NCBI RefSeq assembly: GCF_004698125.1
Contig: NZ_SRHV01000005.1
Span: 248,001-312,000, forward strand
Direction: 5' to 3'
Origin: Halosimplex halophilum
Lineage (GTDB): Archaea > Halobacteriota > Halobacteria > Halobacteriales > Haloarculaceae
DNA: 64,000 nucleotides
The notes under the pieces were generated by a model that had not been told where the DNA came from, did no database searches, and saw only the letters and a list, made by a program, of their open reading frames with translations. The position numbers were made by a program, and so were the translations under genes. Below, in pieces: positions 26,446-38,830 of the stretch (position 1 is its first letter; each line of letters begins with the position of its first letter).

Positions 26446-27297
26446 TCACTCGGTCGGTTCGTCGTCGCCGGTCCCCATCACCTCGTCGACCGCCTCGGAG
26501 CGGTCGGTCTGGCCCGTCTCGCCGACGGCGCGGTCGACTTCGGCGTCGGCGTCCGGAGCCGGGGATCCGGCGTCGCCGGCGAGCGGACCCGCGCCGTCGG
26601 CCAGCGGATCCCCATCGCCGGGGGGCGCCTCCCGGACGCCGGCGTCCTCCGCGGCGCCGACCCCGGACGCTCCGGCGCCGAACAGGACGGCCTCCAGGTC
26701 GGCGACCGCGCCGTCGAGCGCGTCGTCGTCGGCCGGCACGCGGATCGGGTCGCCGTCGCCGGCGACGGCGACCTCCAGCACGCGGTCGCGGGTGAGCAGG
26801 TAGACGCCGGCGACGAAGACGGCGAACAGCACGAGGGCGGAGCCGACCAGTCGGGCGAACTCGTCGGCGTCCGCGAGCAGCGAGAGGAACCGCTGGAGGG
26901 TCGCGAGCAGCCCGCCCATCCCGAGCCGGCCGGCGCCCGCGCCGGCGAAGGCGTCGGTCGGGACGAACGATCCGAAGTCGACGAACACCCCGACCGCCAG
27001 CAGGACGGCGCCGTAGGCGCCGAGCCGGACGCCCAGCCCGACGAGGGCGGCGTCCCCCTCGTGGCCGGCGCGCACGTCCGCGACGTTCGGTAACTCGACC
27101 GCGCGGTAGTTCTCCCCGTCGCCGTCGGGTGTGAACGCGAGCAAGCGGTGGGTGGTGACGACGACGCGGTTGCCGTCGGCGAGGTCGACTCGCTCGCGGA
27201 CCGTCTCCCCGTCGTACAGCAGGTCCTCGGCCGACCCGGCCCACCGGCGGCCACCCGTCCCCCCGAGGCCGCCGAGTAACCCGCGGAGTCGGGACAT
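26446..27297 (-). CDS. Membrane protein with PH-like N-terminal domain
   Basis: The protein has 283 residues from the ATG at 27297. Residues about 20-85 (EDLLYDGETVRERVDL, then VVVTTHRLLAF) resemble the bacterial pleckstrin-homology-like domain that precedes membrane helices in haloarchaeal proteins. Two or three hydrophobic segments follow (about 95-115, 150-175), then a soluble beta segment with VLEVAVAGDGDPIRVP and a long disordered Asp/Gly/Ala-rich tail. Function is unknown. Confidence 0.7.
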   Translation of the reverse strand: MSRLRGLLGGLGGTGGRRWAGSAEDLLYDGETVRERVDLADGNRVVVTTHRLLAFTPDGDGENYRAVELPNVADVRAGHEGDAALVGLGVRLGAYGAVLLAVGVFVDFGSFVPTDAFAGAGAGRLGMGGLLATLQRFLSLLADADEFARLVGSALVLFAVFVAGVYLLTRDRVLEVAVAGDGDPIRVPADDDALDGAVADLEAVLFGAGASGVGAAEDAGVREAPPGDGDPLADGAGPLAGDAGSPAPDADAEVDRAVGETGQTDRSEAVDEVMGTGDDEPTE

Positions 27298-27417
27298 ACC
27301 TCCCCGTGTCGCCCGCTCGGTCTTGAAACTGTGGCCCGGAGTATCTCGGCTGATAAGCGCGGGTTTCCGACCGACAGGCACGGCATTACTACGTGCGAGA
27401 CCGCGCGAGCGCGACGC

Positions 27418-28092
27418 ATGTTCGACGCCCTCCGCTCCGGTCCGGTGGCGGCGGCCTGTCGATGGGCGCTGGTCGCCGGCGTCACCGCCGTCGAGGCGGC
27501 CGCGCTGTCGGTGTGGCTGGCGCTGCTCGCCGGTGCGAGCCCCTGGTCGCGCGAGGCGGCCGTCGGCGTCGTCGCGCTCGCCGCCGCGCTGCTCGTCGGT
27601 CACTTCCTGGTCGACCTGACGGTCAACGGGCCCGCGGTCGGGTTCCCGCTCGGGCGGACGCTCGCGGTCAGCCTCAGCGAGGCGGCGCTCTGGACGGGCT
27701 GGCTGGCCGTCGTCGCCGCGCTCGGCGGCGCGCGCGGCCTGTTCGTCGGCGGCGTCGCCTTCGCCGTCGCGCTCGCCGTACAGCACACCGCCGAGGTCGA
27801 CGCGCTGCGCGGGGCGCCGCTGGGATCGCGGCTGTTCGACGTGCGGACCGTCGGCTACAGCCTCGTCACCGCCGGCGGGGCGACCGCCTGGCTCGCCCTG
27901 GAGACGGGGCTCGCGAGCGCCGGCCCGCTCGCCGACATCGCCGCGGGCGTCGGGGTCGCGCCCGGGACGGCCGGGTTCGCCGTGCTGGTCGCCGCGCTGC
28001 TGGTCGAGCACGCCGTCGGCGTGGCGATCGCGCGCCGCGAGCGCGCCGAGCGGACGACGCCGGCCTGGTATCGTCGGCGCTCGTGGACCTGA
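27418..28092 (+). CDS. Multi-pass membrane protein, unknown function
   Basis: The protein has 224 residues and about six transmembrane segments, very rich in Ala, Val, Gly and Leu, with a basic C-terminus (RRERAERTTPAWYRRRS). No transporter signature or catalytic motif is visible. It is divergent from the PH-like gene, with 120 bp between starts. Confidence 0.65.
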   Translation: MFDALRSGPVAAACRWALVAGVTAVEAAALSVWLALLAGASPWSREAAVGVVALAAALLVGHFLVDLTVNGPAVGFPLGRTLAVSLSEAALWTGWLAVVAALGGARGLFVGGVAFAVALAVQHTAEVDALRGAPLGSRLFDVRTVGYSLVTAGGATAWLALETGLASAGPLADIAAGVGVAPGTAGFAVLVAALLVEHAVGVAIARRERAERTTPAWYRRRSWT

Positions 28093-28230
28093 CGCCGCGG
28101 CGGACATCGAGTGTGTCGGCCGGCCACCGTGGCGGACGCCGGGGGAGTCGACCGGGCTGACCGGGATGTGGCGGTCGCGTCCACTGCCCGATCCGCTGGG
28201 TACAAACCCGCGCGCGCTCCAGTGGGGGAC

Positions 28231-28497
28231 ATGAGCGACGACACGGTCAGGTGCTGGCTGGTCGACCGGATCTCCCGCGACGAGAACCTCGTTACGCTGG
28301 TGTACGCGACGCCGGACGGGCAGCGCCAGCTCACCAAGCAGCTGTCCTTCCAGCTGCTGTCGCGCAAGCCGACGACGGCGGCGGTCGACGTCGACCCCGA
28401 GAAGCTCGAACCGACGCCCGATCCCGACGAGCGGGAGCGCTACGCGACCCAGGCCCAGTCGATGGCCGAGAAACACGACCCCGACGACGAGGTCTGA
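28231..28497 (+). CDS. Conserved-looking small cytoplasmic protein, 88 aa
   Basis: The product has 88 residues: a beta-rich N-terminal part (VRCWLVDRISRDENLVTLVY and QRQLTKQLSFQLLS) and an acidic tail. No motif identifies a function. Clean start (a GGGGGAC context before the ATG) and haloarchaeal composition support a real gene. Confidence 0.65.
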   Translation: MSDDTVRCWLVDRISRDENLVTLVYATPDGQRQLTKQLSFQLLSRKPTTAAVDVDPEKLEPTPDPDERERYATQAQSMAEKHDPDDEV

Positions 28498-28620
28498 CCC
28501 GGCCGCGGGGGACGGCGCGGTCGCCGCCGCTGGCCGGGCCGCGCGAGCCGGCTCGCGGGCGGCCGCGAGCCCGAGGAGCGTGTATGAAAACCTAAATCGG
28601 AGGGGGAGGAAGGCCCGGCC

Positions 28621-29613
28621 ATGCCAGCCATCGAACTCGACGGCGTGACCAAGCGGTTCGACGACGTCACCGCCTTGCGGGGGGTCGACATGACCGTCGA
28701 GGACGGGGAAGTCTTCGGGTTCCTGGGGCCCAACGGCGCCGGCAAGACGACGACGATCGACATCCTCCTCGATTTCGTCCGACCGACCGCCGGCTCGGCC
28801 GAGGTCCTCGGCCTCGACGCCCGCGAGGAGTCGGAGGCCGTCCGGGAGCGACTGGGGGTGCTCCCGGAGGGCTACGACCTCTACGACCGGCTGACCGGGC
28901 GCCACCACATCGAGTTCGTCGCCGAGGCCAAACGGGCCGACCCCGACCCCGAGGCCATCGCCGAGCGGGTCGGTCTCGACAGCGAGGACCTGGACCGCAA
29001 GGTCGAGGGCTACTCCCGGGGGATGGCCCAGCGGCTCGCACTCGGGATGGCGCTGGTGGGCCAGCCGGACCTGCTGATCCTCGACGAGCCCTCCAGCGGT
29101 CTGGACCCCAACGGCGCGCGCCTGATGCGCCAGATCGTCCGCGAGGAGAACGAGCGCGGCGCGACCGTCTTCTTCTCCAGCCACATCCTCGGGCAGGTCG
29201 AGTCGGTCTGCGACCGCGTCGCCATCCTGCAGGACGGCGCGGTGGTCGCCGTCGACACCGTCGAGGGGCTGCGCGAGGCGACCGACACCGGGACGCGGCT
29301 GGTCGTCAGCGTCGACCCCGCGGACCTGGAGGCCGCCGCCGACGCCGCCCGCGGGGTCGACGCGGTCGAGGGCGCGACCGTCGAGGGCGACGACCTCGTC
29401 GTGTCCGTCGACAGCGACGCGAAGATGGCGGTCCTGACGGCTATCGAGGACGCCGGCGTCGCGGTCGACGACTTCGAGACCGAGGAGGCGTCGCTAGAGG
29501 ACCTCTTCGCCGCCTACACCGACGAGGGGCCCGCACCCGAGGCGACCGCCGACGGGAGCGACGACGGTGCGGCGGACGGCGACGCCGCGGCGGACGGGGG
29601 TGACGGGCGATGA
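28621..29613 (+). CDS. ABC-2-type transporter ATP-binding protein
   Basis: The protein has 330 residues: Walker A GPNGAGKTT (residues 38-46), signature YSRGMAQRLALG, Walker B LLILDEPSSGLD and the H-loop SSHILGQVE. The C-terminal about 90 residues form the accessory domain common to the NosF/CcmA/drug-exporter group. A Gly/Asp-rich tail closes the protein. The stop overlaps the permease start (ATGA at 29610-29613), so the two subunits are translationally coupled. Substrate is unknown. Confidence 0.93.
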   Translation: MPAIELDGVTKRFDDVTALRGVDMTVEDGEVFGFLGPNGAGKTTTIDILLDFVRPTAGSAEVLGLDAREESEAVRERLGVLPEGYDLYDRLTGRHHIEFVAEAKRADPDPEAIAERVGLDSEDLDRKVEGYSRGMAQRLALGMALVGQPDLLILDEPSSGLDPNGARLMRQIVREENERGATVFFSSHILGQVESVCDRVAILQDGAVVAVDTVEGLREATDTGTRLVVSVDPADLEAAADAARGVDAVEGATVEGDDLVVSVDSDAKMAVLTAIEDAGVAVDDFETEEASLEDLFAAYTDEGPAPEATADGSDDGAADGDAAADGGDGR

Positions 29614-30644
29614 GCACCGACACCGCGTCCGGCGACGCGGGCGGGAGCGGCCTCGACGGCGCGCTCCGGGACGCCTTCGACTGGTACCCCGTCGCGAAGA
29701 AGGAGTTCCGCGACGCCATCCGCTCGAAGGGGCTGTGGGTCCTCTCCTTCCTCTTCACCGCCCTCTTCCTGATCCCCGGCGCGCAGGTGCTGCTGTTCAA
29801 CGAGGACATCAGCCCGGGCGCACAGGACATCGGGATGCAGTACTTCATCTCCTCGTCGTACCTGAACATCGTCACGCTGCTGGTCCCGATCGTCGTCATC
29901 TTCGCGGGCTACGCGGCGGTCTCCGACGAACGCACCAGCGGGTCGCTGAAGGTGCTCCTGTCGCTGCCGTTCTCCCGCCGGGACGTGATCGTCGGGAAGG
30001 TCGTCGGCCGGAGCGCCGTCGTCGGCGTCCCGCTGCTGGCGGCGCTCGGACTCACCGGCCTCTTCTTCGCGCTCTCGCAGTTTACCTTCAAGTTCGACGT
30101 GTTCGCGTGGTTCGTCCTGTTCACCGTCGCGTTCACCCTGGTCTTCACCGCGTTCGTCGTCTCCATCTCGGGGGCGATGTCGACGAACCTCCGGTCGCTG
30201 GCCGGCGCCGGGATCGTCTACTTCTACCTCTCGTTCGGCTGGAACGCGCTCGCGAACTCGCTGGGCGACGTGCTCGCCGACTACGCCGGCATCGAGGGAG
30301 CGCTGCGCTGGCAGATCGTCCTGTTCGTCAAGCTGCTGAGTCCGACCCAGGCGTACAAGACGCTCACGAACTCGATGCTGGGCGAGGGCGCGGGCGCCGC
30401 GATGACCGCCCGCTACAACATGTTCCAGCAGGGCCAGGAGACCATGGCGACCATCTGCGGCGACGTGCTGAACGGGAACCCCTCGGTCCGCCAGAGCATG
30501 TTCGGCAACCAGACCGTCTGCGAGGCGGGCGGCTCCGGCGTCCCCCTGTACTTCTCGGACCCCGCCGTCTTCGCGAGCTTCCTCGTCTGGATCGGGCTGG
30601 CCGCCGCGATCAGCTACTACACCTTCGACCGCGTGGACCTCTGA
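29610..30644 (+). CDS. ABC-2-type transporter permease
   Basis: The protein has 344 residues with six hydrophobic segments, a large external loop between the first two, and the family segment SDERTSGSLKVLLSLPFSRR that couples to the ATPase. It resembles NosY-like permeases of haloarchaea. A Cys-containing external loop (ATICGDVLNGN, QTVCEAGGSG) near residues 285-310 is notable and could carry a disulfide. It pairs with the ATPase gene directly upstream. Substrate unknown. Confidence 0.9.
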   Translation: MSTDTASGDAGGSGLDGALRDAFDWYPVAKKEFRDAIRSKGLWVLSFLFTALFLIPGAQVLLFNEDISPGAQDIGMQYFISSSYLNIVTLLVPIVVIFAGYAAVSDERTSGSLKVLLSLPFSRRDVIVGKVVGRSAVVGVPLLAALGLTGLFFALSQFTFKFDVFAWFVLFTVAFTLVFTAFVVSISGAMSTNLRSLAGAGIVYFYLSFGWNALANSLGDVLADYAGIEGALRWQIVLFVKLLSPTQAYKTLTNSMLGEGAGAAMTARYNMFQQGQETMATICGDVLNGNPSVRQSMFGNQTVCEAGGSGVPLYFSDPAVFASFLVWIGLAAAISYYTFDRVDL

Positions 30645-30754
30645 GGCGTTCCCCGTTCGGATCCAGTTTTCGTTCGGACCCGCCCGGGCAGCTCTCCCGT
30701 ACGACGAGAAACCGATAGGCTCCCGCCCGGGGTGAGACTCCGGATACGGGCGTG

Positions 30755-31069
30755 CTACAGCGTCACGCCGAAGATCCCCAGGACGATCTCCAGGAGGACG
30801 TACCCGACGGAGAGCGCGAGAACGGCGACTATCGCGAGGATGGCGACCGTCTGGAGGACCGAGTCGCCGGAATCCGCCCCGGTACTGCCGCCCCCGCCCA
30901 CTTCGCTTTCGCCGTCGATGTAGCCCATCGACCGCAGGGTCCCGGTCGCGGCGTCCTCGTCGGGGTCTCCCCCCGCACCAATGTCGATGTTTCCGTCCGC
31001 ACCCCCTGTCTCGAAGCTGTTCATCTCCCCCCTGCCGCGGTTCGGGCCGTCGTCGCCGTCTCCGTCCAT
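30755..31069 (-). CDS. Single-span membrane protein, 104 aa
   Basis: The product has 104 residues: a long acidic Gly/Asp/Ser-rich N-terminal part without structure, then one strong hydrophobic helix (TVAILAIVAVLALSVGYVLL) near the C-terminus. This is the layout of a tail-anchored protein. The frame starts 22 bases from a good TATA-like element. Function unknown. Confidence 0.6.
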   Translation of the reverse strand: MDGDGDDGPNRGRGEMNSFETGGADGNIDIGAGGDPDEDAATGTLRSMGYIDGESEVGGGGSTGADSGDSVLQTVAILAIVAVLALSVGYVLLEIVLGIFGVTL

Positions 31070-31090
31070 GCTCTTTCACACCTACCGACA

Positions 31091-31100
31091 CGTATAAGCT
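31091..31100 (-). promoter_or_regulatory. TATA-like element of tail-anchored protein gene
   Basis: The minus strand reads AGCTTATACG, 22-31 bases before the ATG at 31069, the expected distance for a haloarchaeal promoter with a leaderless transcript. Confidence 0.5.
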
Positions 31101-31142
31101 TTCTCCGGCGGTCGGTCCGCGATCCCGATCGCGACGCCGGCG

Positions 31143-33573
<2,431 letters not shown>

Positions 33574-33655
33574 GGCCGGGCGGACGGCGCGCAGGCACAT
33601 CGTTATGCGCCGTATTCCGGCCGAAAACGGGGCGTTCGCGGGCGACCGTGACCGG

Positions 33656-34393
33656 TCAGTCGCCGCCGGCCGCGTCCGGCCGGTCGGGGTCGATCTCCGG
33701 TCGCACGGCGTCGAGCAGTTCGTCGCCGGCGTCGTCGACGTCGATCGCGTCGACGTTGGCGAACAGGAAGCCGGCGAACCCGACGCGGATCAGCGCGCCG
33801 ACGTACTCCCCGAGGACGCCGGAGACGTAGGTGTCGAAGACGCCCGCGACGCCGAGGACCGCGTAGGCGATCAGCATCCCGATCAGGAACAGGAGGAGGT
33901 TCCGGGCCTTCCAGTGGAGGAGCCGCTGGCGGTCGGGGAGTCGCCCGGCGCGCTCCCAGACCGGGCCGAACAGCAGGTACGCCAGCAGGAGGTGGCCGGC
34001 GACGACGGTCGCGATCCCGACGAGGCCGACGACGCCGCCGAGGACCGAGGCGGCGTTGAACGCGACGACCTGGACCACGGGGACGGCCACGAAGACCCCG
34101 ACCGTCCGGCGCGACTCGTTGGCGAGCAGCGCCGCGACCCCCCACAGCAGCGGGTAGGCGATCAGGTCGTCCAGCACGCTCGGGAGGTCGAGCGAGCCCC
34201 CGCCGACGGCGACGACGCCGACGCCGACCAGCGACAGCGCGGTCGTCACCGCCGAGACGCCGACGGCGGCCACCGCGGGGTAACAGTACGTCCGGCGCCG
34301 CTCGGGGATCCGGGTCAACCAGGCGACCAGGCCGACCGCGGCCAGGGCGTAGACGGCCGCGGCGACCGCGTAGACCGTCGACAGCTCAATCAT
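33656..34393 (-). CDS. Rhodopsin-fold 7-TM protein lacking the retinal lysine
   Basis: The protein has 245 residues and seven transmembrane helices (about 3-27, 38-62, 71-91, 97-119, 121-143, 162-184, 187-213), laid out like sensory rhodopsin II (SRII). Compared from memory with Natronomonas SRII, helix C keeps the Asp (D75 in [11 protein letters not shown]) and helix F keeps ARNL. Helix G reads [16 protein letters not shown], so the Schiff-base Lys is Arg203. The aromatic retinal-pocket residues of helix F are also gone (I171, L174, I175, A178). Tyr197 matches SRII Tyr199, which contacts the transducer. The start overlaps the transducer gene by 8 bp, the arrangement of htrII-sopII. It cannot hold retinal by the usual bond; its stimulus is unknown. 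Confidence 0.75.
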   Translation of the reverse strand: MIELSTVYAVAAAVYALAAVGLVAWLTRIPERRRTYCYPAVAAVGVSAVTTALSLVGVGVVAVGGGSLDLPSVLDDLIAYPLLWGVAALLANESRRTVGVFVAVPVVQVVAFNAASVLGGVVGLVGIATVVAGHLLLAYLLFGPVWERAGRLPDRQRLLHWKARNLLLFLIGMLIAYAVLGVAGVFDTYVSGVLGEYVGALIRVGFAGFLFANVDAIDVDDAGDELLDAVRPEIDPDRPDAAGGD

Positions 34394-35987
34394 CGTCGCC
34401 CCCCGCGACCGGCCGCGCGGCCGGGGCCGGCCCGTCGCCGGCCGGGTCGTCCCCCCGCGTCTCGAACTCGGCGAGGCGGTCGAGCAGCGCGTCCGTCCGG
34501 GCGGTGAGGTCGTCGGCGCGCTCGCGCACGTCGGCCATCGTCCCCGCCGTCTCGGCGGCGGTGTCGGCCAGCTCGTGCGAGCGGTCCGCGACGCGGCGGG
34601 CGACCTCGCCGACGGAGTCGACGGTCGCGGCCACCTCCTCGGTCGCGGCGGCGCCGTCGTCGGTGGCGCGGGCGATCTCGCCCATCGCGGCGTCGACGTC
34701 GTCGACGGTGTCGGTCAGCGAGTCGAGCGTCTCGCCGACGCCGGTGACCGTGTCGACGCTCGCGCCGATCCGGTCGCGCGTCCGGTCCATCTCGTCGGTC
34801 ACGTCGTCGACGTCGGCCCGCGCGCCCTCGACGATGGCCTCGATCTCGTCGATGGCGTCCTGGGTCTCCTCGGCGAGCTGTTTCACCTCGTCGGCGACGA
34901 CGGCGAACCCGTCGCCGCCCGCGTCGGCGTGGGAGGCCTCGATGTTGGCGTTCAGCGCGAGGATGTTCGTCTGCTCGGCGATGTCGTCGATGATCCCCGT
35001 CGTCGCCGCCACCTCGTCCATCCGGTCGTCGAGCTCGGTGACCAGCCGGTCGAGCTCGTCGACCGTCGTCTCGACGGTCCGGATCGCCTCGATGGCCTCG
35101 TCGGCGCGGTCGGCCCCGGTCGCGCCCACCTCGGAGGCCTCGGTGGCCTGGTCGGCGATCTCGTCGGTCGTGGCCGCGACCTCCTCGATGGTCGCGGAGA
35201 GGTCGTCGACCTCCGCGACAGCGCTCTCCAGCTGCTCGGCCTGCTCCTCCAGGTCGGTCGCCAGCTCGCGGATGTCCTCGGCGAGCCGCTCGTTGAGCCG
35301 CTGGACCTCCGCGGCCTCCTCGGCGACGGCGCCGCTCGATTCCTCGACGCGCTCGGCGAACGTCCGGATCTCCTCGACGGTGCCGGAGAGGCCGGCGGCC
35401 ATCTCGTCGTAGGCGACGGCGATCCGGTCGACGGCGTCGACCTCGGTGTCCGTCGCGAGGTCGCGCGTGAAGTCGCCCTCGGCGGCCGCGGTCATCGCGT
35501 CGCCGATCCGCTCGGCGTGGTCGAGCAGCTCCTCGTTGAACGCCTCGGCCTGCTCGGTCGCGGCTTCGGCCTCCTCCCGGGCCTGTTCGGCCTCGCGGCG
35601 GGCCCGCTCGGACTCGTCGAACGCCTCGTCGAGCGACCGGCGCATGCTGTCGAAGGCGTCGGCCAGCCGGCCGAACTCGTCGGCGCGGTCGACGTCGGCC
35701 GAGGCGTCGAGGTCCCCCGCCTCGACGGCCGCCGCGGCGCCGTTCAGCCGCCGGAGCGCGACCGCCGCGTTCCCGCCCAGCACGATCGCCAGCAGTCCGA
35801 GGTTCAACACGACGACGAACAGCGTCCCCGCGATGCCGGCCAGCCCCGCGCCGCCCTCGGGCGCGGCGTCGACGTACACCGCAAAGAGCGCCCCGAGTCC
35901 GACCGTCGCCGCCGCCGTCAGCGCCACCGACGCGGCGATGCGCCGGCTGTAGTGTTCGAAGACCGCCTTTCCTGTCGCGATAGCCAT
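34386..35987 (-). CDS. HtrII-like methyl-accepting transducer
   Basis: The protein has 533 residues from the ATG at 35987 ([13 protein letters not shown]). Two transmembrane helices (about 16-40 and 51-71) are separated by only about ten residues, so there is no extracellular ligand domain; this is how HtrII is built. A HAMP domain follows ([18 protein letters not shown]), then a long coiled coil, and the CheA/CheW-binding hairpin tip at about 332-375 ([20 protein letters not shown]). TM2 contains [14 protein letters not shown] with Asn62 at the place of HtrII Asn74, which hydrogen-bonds the rhodopsin Tyr. The gene overlaps the rhodopsin-fold gene by 8 bp, so a receptor-transducer complex feeding the chemotaxis kinase is inferred. 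Confidence 0.88.
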   Translation of the reverse strand: MAIATGKAVFEHYSRRIAASVALTAAATVGLGALFAVYVDAAPEGGAGLAGIAGTLFVVVLNLGLLAIVLGGNAAVALRRLNGAAAAVEAGDLDASADVDRADEFGRLADAFDSMRRSLDEAFDESERARREAEQAREEAEAATEQAEAFNEELLDHAERIGDAMTAAAEGDFTRDLATDTEVDAVDRIAVAYDEMAAGLSGTVEEIRTFAERVEESSGAVAEEAAEVQRLNERLAEDIRELATDLEEQAEQLESAVAEVDDLSATIEEVAATTDEIADQATEASEVGATGADRADEAIEAIRTVETTVDELDRLVTELDDRMDEVAATTGIIDDIAEQTNILALNANIEASHADAGGDGFAVVADEVKQLAEETQDAIDEIEAIVEGARADVDDVTDEMDRTRDRIGASVDTVTGVGETLDSLTDTVDDVDAAMGEIARATDDGAAATEEVAATVDSVGEVARRVADRSHELADTAAETAGTMADVRERADDLTARTDALLDRLAEFETRGDDPAGDGPAPAARPVAGGDDD

Positions 35988-36174
35988 CACTGCCGTCGGA
36001 TTTCTCGACGGCCGTCTTATCGGTGATCCTCCGAGAACAGAATTTGATAACAAATGAACGAACGATCCGGATGTTCTGAGGCCTGTCTGCGGGGAAACCC
36101 CTCTCGGTATCACCGTCGAGTTCGAGAGGGCTGCGGACCGGTCCCCCGGTGGTGGCCGGCGGCGTCCCCGGGGT

Positions 36175-38463
36175 TCAGTCGTCGCCCAGCACGCCCTCGG
36201 CGACGGCCATGTCGTCGACGCTGGGGTCGTCCTCGGTCCCGCGGAGGACGAACCGCTTGCGCACCAGGTCGGCGGCGTACAGCGCCGTCCCGGCGATGAT
36301 CATGGTGTCGCCGGGCAGCCGCGCCCAGAACAGCGTCTGGACGATCGGCCGCTCGTAGAACGCGAGGCTGCGGCCGGCGTCGTAGCTGGCGGTGAAGATG
36401 GCCTCCAGCTGGAGGAACCCGACGGGCAGGACGGAGACGAACACCATCAGCGCGAGGCCGACGTTCCACAGCCAGAACGCGCCGCGCAGCCAGGAGCCGT
36501 CCCAGCGCTCGGGCCGGATGGCGATCCGGAGCATGTAGGTGACCATCCCCAGCGCGAGGAAGCCGAAGGCGCCGAACATCGCGGCGTGGGCGTGGCCGAC
36601 GGTGAGGTAGGTGCCGTGCTCGTAGTAGTTGATCAGCGGGAGGTTGATGAAGAAGCCGAGCACGCCGGCGCCGACGAAGTTCCAGAACCCGCTGGCGACG
36701 ATGAACATGAAGGGGAGCCGGTAGGGGAACGGGTCGCTCCCGGAGTGCATCGCGCGGTACTGGCCGATAGCCTCGTAGAGGATGAAGACGAGCGGGAGCA
36801 GCTCCAGCGTGGAGAAGACGCTCCCGATGGGCACCCACAGGTCGGGCATGCCGATCCACCAGTAGTGATGCGAGACGCCGATGACGCCGGTCGACATCAC
36901 CAAAAGCGCCTGGAGCATGACCGCCTTCTCGGCGCTGCGCCGTTTGAGGAGGTTCATCGACACCAGGGTCAGGCCGACGATGGCGACGATGAAGAACTCG
37001 AAGGCGCCCTCGACCCACATGTGGACGACCCACCAGCGCCAGAACTCCGTGACGGCGATGTTGGTCTCGGGGGTGAACAGGAACCCGGCGGTAAAGAGCA
37101 GGGCGATGGAGCCGCCGGCGTAGAGGATCATGTGCGCGAGCCCGTAGACCGGTTCGCTGTCGAGCATGGGCTTGAGCCCGCGAACGGAGAGGACGGCCCA
37201 GGCGAGGAACCCGGCGAGCAGCCCCGCCTGCCAGACCTTCCCCACTTCGAGGTACTCCAGACCCTCGTTGCCGATCAGCCACCACAGCGCGCCGTCGAGG
37301 TAGCCCTGCGCGCCGAGCCAGATGCCCGCCATGCCGCCGACGGTGACGACGACGACCGCGCCGAGCAGACCGTTGACGAACGTCGACTGGCGCTTCGGCT
37401 CGTGGCCGGTCAGCAGCGGCGGGAGGAACAGGCCGGCGCCCAGCCACGTCGCGGCGATCCAGAGGACCCCCAGGTCGATGTGCCAGGTCTTGGCGAGGGC
37501 GAAGGGGAGCAACTGGAGGATGTGGACGCCGAATATCTCCTCGATCCCGAAGAAGCCGGCGCGCTCGATGTAGAAGTGCGCGAGCAGGCCCCCGAGCATG
37601 ACCTGCGCCAGAAAGAGCCCGGCGGCGACCGGGATGAATCGCAGCGCGGCCCGCTGGCTCGGGAAGACGCTCACGTCGCCGGGTTCGGGGACGGAGATGC
37701 CCTCGGCGGAGGGCTCGGGGAGCCGGACCGACTTGTAGAGCCAGATGCCGGCGCCGGCGGCGCCGACCAGGAGGACCATGGCGATGACGCTCCAGGTCAT
37801 CGCGGCGGCGGTGGCGTCGTTGCCGGCGGCGGGCTGGTAGGGCCAGTCGTTCGTGTAGGAGTGGTCGCCCGCCGGCCGGTCGGTGTGGGAGAACCAGGCC
37901 GTCCACAGCGCGAAGTCCGCGAACTGCCGGGCCTCGGTCTCGTCGTCGATCATGTCGACGGGGACCCCGCGCTCGTGGTCGCCCTCGTGGTAGCGCTCGA
38001 CGTACTCCTCGCGGACCTGCTCGTGGGCGTACACCTCGGCGGCGGAGTACTCGATGGCGCCGCCCCCGTAGGACTCGTCGAGGTCCTGCTCGACGTCGTC
38101 GCCGACGGCGGCCTGTTCGGCGGAGTCGAGTTCGCCGTACTCGGCGCCGTAGCGCTCGCGGGCGTAGTACTCGCGCATGTGCTCGACCTTCAGGTCGAGC
38201 GTGTCCGCGGTGTAGTCGGCGCCGTAGTAGGCGCCGTTGCCGAGTATCGACCCGTGGTTCATCAGCCCGTCGCGCTGGAAGGCCTTCTTGCCCTCGCGGA
38301 TGTCCGTCCCGGTCATCACCGTCTCGCCGTCGGGCCCGACGACCTCCTCGGGGATCGGCGGCGCCTCCTGGTAGGCCAGCCAGGCGCCGCCGGCCATCAC
38401 CACCAGGTTGAACACGAAGACCGCTGCCAGTATCTTCGCGATCGTCGCGCGCTTGACTTCCAT
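36175..38463 (-). CDS. norB: Quinol-dependent nitric oxide reductase
   Basis: The protein has 762 residues from the ATG at 38463 ([10 protein letters not shown]). It has the fused qNOR layout: an N-terminal helix and a large extracytoplasmic domain (about 30-220) replacing the NorC subunit, followed by about 12 to 13 transmembrane helices with heme and non-heme-iron ligands in [38 protein letters not shown] and [19 protein letters not shown]. It reduces NO to N2O with electrons from quinol. The soluble domain lacks a CxxCH heme-c site, as expected for qNOR. It lies 187 bp upstream of, and on the same strand as, the HtrII-like transducer. Confidence 0.92.
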   Translation of the reverse strand: MEVKRATIAKILAAVFVFNLVVMAGGAWLAYQEAPPIPEEVVGPDGETVMTGTDIREGKKAFQRDGLMNHGSILGNGAYYGADYTADTLDLKVEHMREYYARERYGAEYGELDSAEQAAVGDDVEQDLDESYGGGAIEYSAAEVYAHEQVREEYVERYHEGDHERGVPVDMIDDETEARQFADFALWTAWFSHTDRPAGDHSYTNDWPYQPAAGNDATAAAMTWSVIAMVLLVGAAGAGIWLYKSVRLPEPSAEGISVPEPGDVSVFPSQRAALRFIPVAAGLFLAQVMLGGLLAHFYIERAGFFGIEEIFGVHILQLLPFALAKTWHIDLGVLWIAATWLGAGLFLPPLLTGHEPKRQSTFVNGLLGAVVVVTVGGMAGIWLGAQGYLDGALWWLIGNEGLEYLEVGKVWQAGLLAGFLAWAVLSVRGLKPMLDSEPVYGLAHMILYAGGSIALLFTAGFLFTPETNIAVTEFWRWWVVHMWVEGAFEFFIVAIVGLTLVSMNLLKRRSAEKAVMLQALLVMSTGVIGVSHHYWWIGMPDLWVPIGSVFSTLELLPLVFILYEAIGQYRAMHSGSDPFPYRLPFMFIVASGFWNFVGAGVLGFFINLPLINYYEHGTYLTVGHAHAAMFGAFGFLALGMVTYMLRIAIRPERWDGSWLRGAFWLWNVGLALMVFVSVLPVGFLQLEAIFTASYDAGRSLAFYERPIVQTLFWARLPGDTMIIAGTALYAADLVRKRFVLRGTEDDPSVDDMAVAEGVLGDD

Positions 38464-38622
38464 GTGCGGGCCTCTGTCGCCCGCACTTACCAAACCCCGC
38501 CCCGCTCCCGGTGACCGGAACGCCATGCGAACATCTTCGCCCGACCCGGGTCGCTATCGTCCGTCGATCCGGACGCAATCGTGCGAAAAGCGGTGTTGGT
38601 TCCCCGTCGTCCGGCGGCCGTT

Positions 38623-38764
38623 TCAGAGGTCGGCCACGTCCTCGATGGCGTCGGTGAGCGCCCGGATGCTCTCCAGGTCGTGCTCACCCATGTGGCCGAT
38701 GCGGAATGTTTTCTCGCCGAGCTGGGAGCCGTAGCCGTTCGAGAACACGAAGTCGTACTCCTCG
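38623..38764 (-). pseudogene. Duplicated 3' fragment of the class V aminotransferase gene
   Basis: These 142 bases repeat bases 39477-39618, the 3' end of the aminotransferase gene including its stop, with two mismatches. The frame still encodes the last 47 residues (EEYDFVFSNGYGSQLG to AIEDVADL). Upstream (38765 on) similarity ends abruptly. It has no start and is not a functional gene. Together with the intact copy it flanks the vapBC remnant. Confidence 0.9.
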
Positions 38765-38830
38765 AAGACGGCACCGGCCCGGAGTCGAACCGCCGGCAGG
38801 TTTTTGCGAACGGCAGTGTAACCGATACAC

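Noticed and set aside
26368-26470. T-arm-like GGGTTCAAATCC on the minus strand just upstream of uvrC, suggesting a tRNA.
   Set aside because: The flanking bases do not form the T stem, and no acceptor, D or anticodon stems can be drawn.
33656-34393. Calling the 7-TM protein a functional sensory rhodopsin.
   Set aside because: The Schiff-base lysine and the aromatic retinal pocket of helix F are missing.
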